A stretch of DNA of 30,128 nucleotides from Gp6-AA40 sp046732795 (GTDB lineage Bacteria > Acidobacteriota > Vicinamibacteria > Vicinamibacterales > UBA2999), in contig JBKPNV010000214.1 of assembly GCA_046732795.1 (NCBI GenBank), positions 1-30,128 on the forward strand, read 5' to 3'. This document shows positions 15,254 through 21,736 of this stretch, one piece after another. The notes under the pieces are model-generated. The model ran no database searches, was not told where the DNA came from, and saw only the letters and a list, made by a program, of their open reading frames with translations. A program made the position numbers and the translations under genes. Within the stretch, counting starts at the first letter, position 1, and each line of letters starts with the position of its first letter.

Positions 15254-17164
15254 GTGACCCTGGTGACCCCCGTCGTTCAGCAGTGGCTCGACCGCGGTCG
15301 CGGCGATCCAGAGGCCTTCTGGGCCGAAGCCGCCAGTCACCTGCCGTGGTTTCGAGCGTGGGATCGAGTCTTCGAGTGGTCCTATCCGACATTTCGCTGG
15401 TTCATCGGCGCGCAGACGAATCTCGCCTGTAACGCGCTCGACCGGCACGTTGCCAGCGGGCGAGGCGACCATCCCGCGCTCATCTATATGAACGAGCGTG
15501 GTGAACGCCGGATCTTCAGTTACGCGCAACTCCTCTCGCTCGTGGAACGCATCGCGGCCGCGCTGCGTGCATTCGGCATCGCCAGGGGGGATCGCCTCAC
15601 GATTTACATGCCGACCTCACCCGAAGCGATCGCGCTGATGCTCGCCACGGTCAGGATTGGAGCCATTCACTCGGTCGTCTTCGCCGGCTTCGGCGCCAAT
15701 GCCCTCGGCGGCCGCATCAGCGCGAGTGGCTCCCGCCTGGTCTTCGCCGCCGACGTGACGTATCGGAAGGGCAAGGACGTCGACCTCAAGACGATCGTCG
15801 ACGATGCGGTCAGCAGCTGCGGGGAGTCGGTGGAGCACGTCATCGTCCTGGAACGAGGAGCGCGCCGCGCCGCGTTGAACTCCTCTCGCGATTTGACCTG
15901 GGACGAATTCCTGACGCGTGGCGAGGGTCAATCCGGACAGCATGCGGTCATGGAAGCAAACGAGGCCGCCTTTATCCTGGCGACCTCCGGCACCACGGCG
16001 AAACCCAAGCTTGCTGTGCACACGCATGGCGGCTATCAGGTGCACATCGCGAGCATGGGCCAGTGGTGCTTCGGGCTCAAGCCGTCTGACGTGTGGTGGG
16101 CAACCTCCGATATCGGCTGGATCGTCGGTCACAGCTACATGATTTACGCGCCGCTGCTCGCTGGGTGCACGACGGTCGCCTTTGAAGGGGCACTCGACCA
16201 TCCGGCACCCGATACGCACTGGCGGGCAGCGGTCGAGGAATTTGGTGCCACAGGCATGTTCACGTCACCCACCGCCGTCCGTTTGCTTCGGCGTTATGGT
16301 GAGAGCACGCTCAGCGACATCGATCACAGCCGGCTCGAACGCGTCGTCTGCGCGGGAGAGGTCCTGAATCCTCTCGCGTGGGACTGGCTCCAGAACACGG
16401 CGCTCAAAGGGCGAGTGCCCGTGATCGACAACATGTGGCAAACGGAAACGGGCGGACCGGTGTTTGGCAATCCGTACGGCATCGAACTGCTGCCGATCAA
16501 ACCTGGTTCCGCGACAATCCCGTTACCCGGGATTGACGCCGCGGTTGTCAATCTCGATGGGACGCCGTGTCGAGCGAACGAGAAAGGGATCATGGTCCTG
16601 AAACGGCCGTTTCCCGGCATGACACCACGACTGTGGGGCGAGACGGAGCGGTATGGGACCGACTACTGGCAGAAGATCCCGCACGTCTATTACTCGGGCG
16701 ATTCGGCTCACGTGGACGAGGACGGCTATTACTGGTTCGCGGGGCGCGCCGATGAAGTGATCAAGATTGCCGCGCATCGCCTCGGGACGATCGAAGTCGA
16801 GAGCGCGTTCCTGACGCATCCTTCCGTCGCCGAATGCGGCGTCGTCGGACGGCCGGACGACACTCGAGGTGAAGTGATCAGCGCATTCGTCCTGTTGAAG
16901 CACGGCCATCGCCCGTCGACCGATCTCCGGAAGGCGCTGCTCGATACCGTACGCCGCGAGCTCGGCGCCATCGCCGTCGTCGGCGAGATTAACTTCGTGG
17001 GATTGCTGCCGAAAACGCGCAGCGGCAAGATCATGCGCCGCGTGCTCAGGGCCGTCGTGCTCGACCGCGACCCCGGTGACATCACCACGATCGAAGATGA
17101 GGGCTCCGTCGAAGAGGCCCGGCTCGCGTGGGCCCAGCTCAAACAGAGCATTGGTCATTCTTGA
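15254..17164 (+). CDS. AMP-forming acyl-CoA synthetase (acetate/propionate type)
   Basis: A 636-residue adenylate-forming enzyme of the Acs/PrpE class, which activates a short carboxylate with ATP and CoA. Visible motifs are the phosphate loop TSGTTAKPK (244-252), WQTETGG (395-401), the hinge region YYSGDSAHVDEDGYYW followed by GRADEVIKIAAHRLGT, and the catalytic lysine in RSGKIMRR (Lys592). The loop has Ala where Gly is usual, and KPKLA in place of KPKG. The GTG at 15254 has GAGGGAG 6 bases upstream; the frame is open back to 15107 but that part overlaps acuI. Together with ActP and AcuI it suggests uptake and activation of acetate, propionate or 3-hydroxypropionate. Substrate specificity is not readable with certainty. 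Confidence 0.9.
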   Translation: MTLVTPVVQQWLDRGRGDPEAFWAEAASHLPWFRAWDRVFEWSYPTFRWFIGAQTNLACNALDRHVASGRGDHPALIYMNERGERRIFSYAQLLSLVERIAAALRAFGIARGDRLTIYMPTSPEAIALMLATVRIGAIHSVVFAGFGANALGGRISASGSRLVFAADVTYRKGKDVDLKTIVDDAVSSCGESVEHVIVLERGARRAALNSSRDLTWDEFLTRGEGQSGQHAVMEANEAAFILATSGTTAKPKLAVHTHGGYQVHIASMGQWCFGLKPSDVWWATSDIGWIVGHSYMIYAPLLAGCTTVAFEGALDHPAPDTHWRAAVEEFGATGMFTSPTAVRLLRRYGESTLSDIDHSRLERVVCAGEVLNPLAWDWLQNTALKGRVPVIDNMWQTETGGPVFGNPYGIELLPIKPGSATIPLPGIDAAVVNLDGTPCRANEKGIMVLKRPFPGMTPRLWGETERYGTDYWQKIPHVYYSGDSAHVDEDGYYWFAGRADEVIKIAAHRLGTIEVESAFLTHPSVAECGVVGRPDDTRGEVISAFVLLKHGHRPSTDLRKALLDTVRRELGAIAVVGEINFVGLLPKTRSGKIMRRVLRAVVLDRDPGDITTIEDEGSVEEARLAWAQLKQSIGHS

Positions 17165-17207
17165 TCTTTGATTGTCGATTCGTTGGTGATTGTTGATCTG
17201 CGATTGG
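17161..17207. repeat. Degenerate heptamer repeat, (T/C)GAT-type
   Basis: Units TTGATCT, TTGATTG, TCGATTC, then a five-base break, then TGATTGT, TGATCTG, CGATTGG. The array starts at the stop codon of the acyl-CoA synthetase gene (TGA lies in the first unit) and fills half of the 87-base convergent gap. It resembles a decayed short tandem repeat. No clear terminator is present in the rest of the gap. Confidence 0.5.
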
Positions 17208-17251
17208 TTCTGGTCTAAAGGTCGCGCGTTCGATCACAAATCATCAATGGC

Positions 17252-18385
17252 TTAATTGGGGCCTGCACCGCGACCGCCACCGCCGCCGCGAGCGGCGCCG
17301 GGCAACGCTGCGCCAACGCCGGCGCCTTCCTGCACACCACGCCGCGGCCTGATGATGCCGCGTGCGCGATCCTCCACGAGACGGCGATCCTCGAGCCGCT
17401 CCGCTCCGAGCGACTGCAGCAGCGCGTAATTGCCAGGATGGCAGTCATACGGGAGGAGCTTGCCGCCTTCGAGCGGCGTCAGGGGCATCGACACTGTGAA
17501 GGGCCGCTCGTATGTAAGCGGATCGTCGAGGGTGATCTGGTACTGAAGAATGTCGTCGGCCACACGGCGGAACCGTTCGGTCACTCTCATCTGCGTGCTG
17601 TGTCGCGGCCCGTTCCCATTGACACCGAAGGCGGTCTGGTCGGTCAGGTTCGTCGTTTCGACGACGAGATCGTCGCCATCCCAATGCGCGCGCGCGTCGC
17701 CGAGATACTCCTTGATGCCGCTGCCGATGTGCGGACGCCCGTCGGTGTAGAAGATGCGCGTGTCCGGAAGCATCTCGTACGACATCGCCACGGCACCGGG
17801 TGATTGGACGATGCGATTGCCGTTGCCGTAGATCACGCGAAGGGCGGATCCGAAAATGCCGCGCGTGATGCATCGCTCATACAGCGAGAAGTCGGTTACC
17901 CAGTCGAGCGGACCGGGACCGAATGTGCCGCGCGGCATCTGCCGCGCCTGCGCACGAGGAGTAACGGCCGGCATCACGCCGTTCGGCGGATCGACGATCT
18001 GTGACGTCTGCCTGAAGGCGCGTCTCGCAAAATCAAAACGGAAGGTGCTGTCCGCGTCGTTCTCGGACTGCTCGACGCCGCGGTCCACCTGGCTCTTCCG
18101 CTGAGCGAACTCCTGGTCGTTCAGATACAAGCGGTCGCCAAACTGCGCGGGCCGCGAGATCGGGATGTTGCTCATGTCGTCGCTCGACCACACGCCCTGA
18201 AGATCGGGATCTCCCCAAGGGGTCCGCGGCATCTTGTATGACGGCCCCGGTGCCCCGCCGAAGGCGGTGACGACCAGTGGCGGCGGTGCTGCACTCCCCT
18301 GGCCCGAGATGGGTACGGCGGCGAGCGCGCCGCAGGCGGCGACGGCCGCAAGCGCGACGAACGAACCGAGTATCCGCGCTGTCAT
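17252..18385 (-). CDS. Secreted protein of unknown function, TPWGDPD-type family (copy 1)
   Basis: A 377-residue exported protein. The N-terminus is a signal sequence; VAAC at 15-18 could be a lipobox, making it a lipoprotein, while cleavage near ISGQG is the alternative. Family motifs in order: PRTPWGDPDLQGVWSS (53-68), QFGDR, YERCITRGIFGS (Cys172), VIYGNGNRIVQSPG, DGRPH, HWDGDDLVVETTN, VTERFRRV, DDPLTYERPF and YDCHPGNY (Cys315, His316). The C-terminus has a Gly/Arg-rich tail. AGGAG precedes the ATG at 18385 by 7 bases. It is last of three tandem paralogues, 21 bases after the previous stop. Function is unknown. Confidence 0.85.
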   Translation of the reverse strand: MTARILGSFVALAAVAACGALAAVPISGQGSAAPPPLVVTAFGGAPGPSYKMPRTPWGDPDLQGVWSSDDMSNIPISRPAQFGDRLYLNDQEFAQRKSQVDRGVEQSENDADSTFRFDFARRAFRQTSQIVDPPNGVMPAVTPRAQARQMPRGTFGPGPLDWVTDFSLYERCITRGIFGSALRVIYGNGNRIVQSPGAVAMSYEMLPDTRIFYTDGRPHIGSGIKEYLGDARAHWDGDDLVVETTNLTDQTAFGVNGNGPRHSTQMRVTERFRRVADDILQYQITLDDPLTYERPFTVSMPLTPLEGGKLLPYDCHPGNYALLQSLGAERLEDRRLVEDRARGIIRPRRGVQEGAGVGAALPGAARGGGGGRGAGPN

Positions 18386-18406
18386 CGCCAACTCCTCGCG
18401 TTCGGA

Positions 18407-19438
18407 CTACTTTTTCTCGGCCGCTCTTGCTGCGCTCAGGATGTTGGGTAGCCCATAGTTGCCTTCGTGGCAGGCGTACTCGAACATCTGATAGTCGTTG
18501 TCCAGCTTCATCGGATACGCAACGGTCCAGGGCGACGTCCACGTCCTCTGATCGGTCACCGTGACTTCGTACTCGAGCGTCTCGGCATCAGTCCGCGTGA
18601 AGCGCTCGACGACGTGCAGCTCGGCACTGAGAGGAATATTGTTGCCGTTGCCGCGCGCGCCGAAGCGACCGTTGAAGTGGGTCGATTCCACCACCAGCGT
18701 ATTTCCTTCCCAGTGACCGCGCGGTTCGCCCATGAAGCTGCGGATCACCGGCGAGGGACGTGCGCGACCGTCGAGCGGGATGATGCGTGCCTCGTGCACC
18801 ATTTCGTTGCGGATGGCGACGATCCCGGGTGCCTGAACGATCTCATTCCCGTTGTTGTACGCCGAAGGGAACATCGAGCCGAGCACGCCCCTGGAAATGC
18901 AACGATCGTAGGGGCCAAGATCGTCCGGCTTGTTCCAGGGCCCATTTCCGAAGCTGTCGTGCCAGGAATTCGCCGCGCGCACTTTGTATTCAGGTGTCGT
19001 CGGTGGAAAGCGCCCATTGCTCGGTTTCACGATGAGCGACGTGCGCCGATTTGGAGTGCGAAGCCAGCGTTCACCCCAATGCGCCGGTCCGCCACCAGTC
19101 TCACCGTCATCGGGTGACGCGACCTTTGAGCCGGCGACGATCGACCCGCGCACCCGCGCCTCCTCGGCGGCAAACTCCTGCTGTCGCTTCTGGAATTCGT
19201 CATCGGTCAGCGTCGCGCGGTCGCCAAGATCGGCGGCACGTTCGAACGGGGTCCCTGCGATGTTGGCGCTCGGCCAGATCCCCTGGATGTCCGGATCGCC
19301 CCACGGTGTCCTTGGATGTGTCCACGACGATCCACTGGCAGCGTCAGGGCCGTGGCGTGGTGCTTGCGCCAGGAGCGCGTTCGAGAACACCAGCATGAGC
19401 GCGGCCACCAGCAAGCCGACATGAATCCGGTTCGTCAT
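18407..19438 (-). CDS. Secreted protein of unknown function, TPWGDPD-type family (copy 2)
   Basis: A 343-residue exported protein with a signal peptide (about residues 1-25, ending ALLAQA). Motifs: HPRTPWGDPDIQGIWPSANI, YDRCISRGVLGSMF (Cys180), YNNGNEIVQAPGIVAIRNEM, MGEPRGHWEGNTLVVESTHF, VVERFTRT, DQRTWTSPW and YACHEGNYGL (Cys323, His324), ending NILSAARA. AGGAGAG sits 7 bases before the ATG at 19438; an upstream in-frame extension runs through a hairpin and the neighbouring gene and is not credible. This copy lacks the DGRPH motif (DGRARP instead). It lies between two paralogues on the same strand, suggesting an operon. Confidence 0.85.
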   Translation of the reverse strand: MTNRIHVGLLVAALMLVFSNALLAQAPRHGPDAASGSSWTHPRTPWGDPDIQGIWPSANIAGTPFERAADLGDRATLTDDEFQKRQQEFAAEEARVRGSIVAGSKVASPDDGETGGGPAHWGERWLRTPNRRTSLIVKPSNGRFPPTTPEYKVRAANSWHDSFGNGPWNKPDDLGPYDRCISRGVLGSMFPSAYNNGNEIVQAPGIVAIRNEMVHEARIIPLDGRARPSPVIRSFMGEPRGHWEGNTLVVESTHFNGRFGARGNGNNIPLSAELHVVERFTRTDAETLEYEVTVTDQRTWTSPWTVAYPMKLDNDYQMFEYACHEGNYGLPNILSAARAAEKK

Positions 19439-19461
19439 GACTTCTCTCCTGCTGCGGATCG

Positions 19462-19491
19462 AGGCCGGGTCCACAGAACTGTACCCGGCCT
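19462..19491 (-). other. Strong intercistronic hairpin between paralogues
   Basis: AGGCCGGGT (19462-19470) pairs perfectly with ACCCGGCCT (19483-19491), and ACA/TGT extends the stem inward after a two-base bulge. No T-run follows on either strand. It sits in the 65-base gap before the ribosome site of the second paralogue and could protect or separate the two mRNA parts. Confidence 0.6.
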
Positions 19492-19503
19492 GCGGCTGCG
19501 AGA

Positions 19504-20562
19504 CTATTGATCGGGGGCCGCCGGGTTGACGCCGCCAAGCCAGGTTGACTTGGGTGGAGGCAGTCCTTTCTTCACGGCCTCGGCAACCGCCCGATCCTCG
19601 GCACGTGCCGCGCTCAGGATGTTCTGCATGGCGTGATTGCCTTCGTGACACTCATACGGCAGCACCTGATATCCAGGCTGTGTGGTCAGCGGCAGAAACA
19701 ACTTGACCGGCTTGGTGAACGTCTTCGGGTCCGCAATCGATACTTCGTAATTCAGGACGTCCGGCGCCACGCGGGTGAAGCGCTCGACGGTGTGAAGCAC
19801 ATCGCTGGTCGGTGGCCCACCGCCGTTGCCGCCAACGCCGGTGGTGTTGCCCATGAAGTTGGTCGTTTCGACGACAAGCGTGTCACCCTCGAAATGTCCA
19901 CGGGCGTCGCCCATGTACTGCCTGATGCCGTTGCTGATATGCGGACGTCCATCGAGCGGGATGATGCGCGTGTCATGCACCATCTCGTAGGTGATCGACA
20001 CCACGCCCGGCGACTGGAAAATGAAGTTGCCGTTGCCGTAGATCACCGGGAGCACCGACCCGAACACGCCGCGTGTGATGCAGCGGTCATACAAGCTGCG
20101 GTCGGTCCACGAGGCGGGCGGGTTGCTGCGCTGCTGCTGTCGCCGCTCGACTTCCTGTTGCGCCTCGGCCGTGATCGGCAGTTTGCCATCGGCTGGCTCG
20201 ACGACGAGCGATGTCTGCCGGAATGTGCGCGTACCAACATCGTTGCGAAATGCACCGACCCGGTTCAGCTCGCGGTTCCTCGCCTCCCCGTTCGCAGCGA
20301 GCCGCTTCGCGTACTCGGCGTCCGTGAGCTCGCCGCGGTTGCCGAACTCGGCCGGACGCTGGACCGGGACGTTGCGAAGATCGTCGCTGGACCAGGTGCC
20401 GGAGATATCTGGATCGCCCCACGGCGTCTTCGGAGTTGTGTACGGCTTCTGTGATGTGGCCGTGGAAACGGCTCGCGATGGAGCCTGTGCGCCGGCCGGG
20501 ACGGAGAACGCCGCGACAACGCCAATCGCGCTTACCAGCGCGCCCACAATCAGCCTGCGCAT
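19504..20562 (-). CDS. Secreted protein of unknown function, TPWGDPD-type family (copy 3)
   Basis: A 352-residue exported protein. The signal peptide spans about residues 1-26 (ending AGAQA). Motifs: PKTPWGDPDISGTWSSDDL, RPAEFGNRGELTDAEYAKR, LYDRCITRGVFGSVL (Cys161), YGNGNFIFQSPG, DGRPHISNGIRQYMGDARGH, EGDTLVVETTNF, TVERFTRV, DPKTFTKP and YECHEGNHAM (Cys305, His306). The C-terminus ends in PPPKSTWLGGVNPAAPDQ. GGAGG lies 5 bases before the ATG at 20562. It is the first of three tandem paralogues and lies 75 bases downstream of nhaR on the same strand. No enzymatic motif is recognised. Confidence 0.86.
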   Translation of the reverse strand: MRRLIVGALVSAIGVVAAFSVPAGAQAPSRAVSTATSQKPYTTPKTPWGDPDISGTWSSDDLRNVPVQRPAEFGNRGELTDAEYAKRLAANGEARNRELNRVGAFRNDVGTRTFRQTSLVVEPADGKLPITAEAQQEVERRQQQRSNPPASWTDRSLYDRCITRGVFGSVLPVIYGNGNFIFQSPGVVSITYEMVHDTRIIPLDGRPHISNGIRQYMGDARGHFEGDTLVVETTNFMGNTTGVGGNGGGPPTSDVLHTVERFTRVAPDVLNYEVSIADPKTFTKPVKLFLPLTTQPGYQVLPYECHEGNHAMQNILSAARAEDRAVAEAVKKGLPPPKSTWLGGVNPAAPDQ

Positions 20563-20637
20563 GTCGGCCTCCCGCGTCAGAGTGAGGATTGAGTCGGGCG
20601 TGATTGTGGCAAAACGGGTGGCGTGACGCAATCGAGG

Positions 20638-21576
20638 TCAATCGGATACGGCAGAGGCGCGACGCGAGGACGCTCTCGTGTCGGCAAAGACCTCGGTTCG
20701 CGCGGCGCTCGTGATAGCAGCCACTGCGGCATGCTTGAGCCGGCGTTCGACCGAGATCGCATAATACCGTTCTCGCACTGGGGCGCGCCCGACGACAACG
20801 ACCCGATGGCTTCGCAGGATCTCGGCCTCAATGGCGGTGGGCGCCGGAAACACCACTCGGATTCGCTCGCCGAACGTGGTCAGCAACGCCGGGTCTTCGA
20901 ACTCCCCTGCGACCTGTGGGCGCAGCCCCTCGGCCTCGAACCACTGCTCGAGACCGCGTCGCAGCGAGGTGTTGATGGTCGGCAGCAGCATGCGCGCCCC
21001 GTTCAGCGAGGCGGGAAATCGTCGTCGCAACCGGCCCGCCAGCGCCCGGCCGGCGAAGAACGATGTGCCCGACTCACCCAGCAGATGGTTGAAAACCTTG
21101 ACGCGCACGTGCGGGGGCGCGGGCGTGTCGCTGATGACGACGTCGAGCGCGTGCGTCGCGAGCCGGGCCAGGAGTTGATCGGTGTCGTCCTCATGGCAAC
21201 TGATCTGCACGGGCTCGGGGCTGTTGATGGCAGGGCTCAGGAGGCGGTACACGACCAGCTTGGGCACGGCGTTGGCGACGCCGACGGCCAACCTCGGGGC
21301 GCGGCCCGAGGGTCGGCCCTTCAGCGTCTCGAGCAACTCGCTGCCGGCCGTGAATATCTCCGACGCGTAGCGGTCGACCACGCGGCCGACGTCGGTCAGC
21401 ACGAGCGTTCGTCCCTGGCGCTGGAACAGGCGCTCGCCGAGCGAATCCTCCAGCAACTTGAGTTGAGCGCTGATCGTCGGCTGCGACACCCGCAGCTTCT
21501 CGGCCGCGCGCGAGATCCGGCCTTCGCGAACGACGGTCCAGAAGTACAACAGATGATGGTAGTTGAGCGTATTCAT
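20638..21576 (-). CDS. nhaR: LysR-type transcriptional regulator, NhaR-like
   Basis: A 312-residue LysR-family regulator. The N-terminal winged helix-turn-helix (about residues 5-64) reads LNYHHLLYFWTVVREGRISRAAEKLRVSQPTISAQLK in pieces that match the NhaR subgroup closely (MNTLNYHHLLYFW). The ligand-binding part follows. NhaR in enterobacteria activates a sodium/proton antiporter in response to sodium. Here the divergent neighbour is a cation ATPase, so control of that pump is the natural inference. The ATG at 21576 fits the family start; the frame is open eight codons upstream. The downstream secreted paralogues lie on the same strand and might be co-transcribed. Confidence 0.87.
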   Translation of the reverse strand: MNTLNYHHLLYFWTVVREGRISRAAEKLRVSQPTISAQLKLLEDSLGERLFQRQGRTLVLTDVGRVVDRYASEIFTAGSELLETLKGRPSGRAPRLAVGVANAVPKLVVYRLLSPAINSPEPVQISCHEDDTDQLLARLATHALDVVISDTPAPPHVRVKVFNHLLGESGTSFFAGRALAGRLRRRFPASLNGARMLLPTINTSLRRGLEQWFEAEGLRPQVAGEFEDPALLTTFGERIRVVFPAPTAIEAEILRSHRVVVVGRAPVRERYYAISVERRLKHAAVAAITSAARTEVFADTRASSRRASAVSD

Positions 21577-21585
21577 GCCGACCCG

Positions 21586-21629
21586 TTCACAACATAACAA
21601 AAAGCGAAGTCGTTGTTCATAACTATCTA
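21586..21629. promoter_or_regulatory. AT-rich candidate NhaR operator region
   Basis: This stretch stands out as AT-rich in a GC-rich window. It contains GTTCACAACATAAC and GTTGTTCATAAC, two GTT-N-AAC elements with a repeated CATAAC core. It lies between the nhaR start and the ATPase promoter, where a LysR protein would be expected to bind. The exact site cannot be fixed by eye. Confidence 0.4.
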
Positions 21630-21630
21630 T

Positions 21631-21659
21631 TTGTCAATGCAGGCGATGCTCACTATCGT
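21631..21659 (+). promoter_or_regulatory. Candidate sigma-70 promoter for the cation ATPase
   Basis: TTGTCA (21631-21636) and TATCGT (21654-21659) are separated by exactly 17 bases. Five of six and four of six positions match consensus. The predicted transcript would start near 21666 and carry a hairpin leader before the GTG start. Confidence 0.5.
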
Positions 21660-21676
21660 CGACGGGTTCGCCAGAG

Positions 21677-21696
21677 GGCGAGTCGAAAGACTCGCC
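21677..21696 (+). repeat. GAAA-tetraloop hairpin in the ATPase leader, REP-like
   Basis: GGCGAGTC pairs perfectly with GACTCGCC around GAAA; the flanking GAG and CTC can add three pairs after a bulged G. The tail GCTCCA resembles the flank of the palindrome at 25699-25716 read on the minus strand. It may be either a dispersed extragenic palindrome or a leader structure of the ATPase mRNA. Confidence 0.6.
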
Positions 21697-21736
21697 GCTC
21701 CACAATCGCGCAGTGCGTAATGGCAGTGGAGCCGGT

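Noticed and set aside
19439..19651. N-terminal extension of secreted family copy 2
   Set aside because: It would cross the hairpin and the neighbouring gene end; the ATG at 19438 has a strong ribosome site and begins a proper signal peptide.
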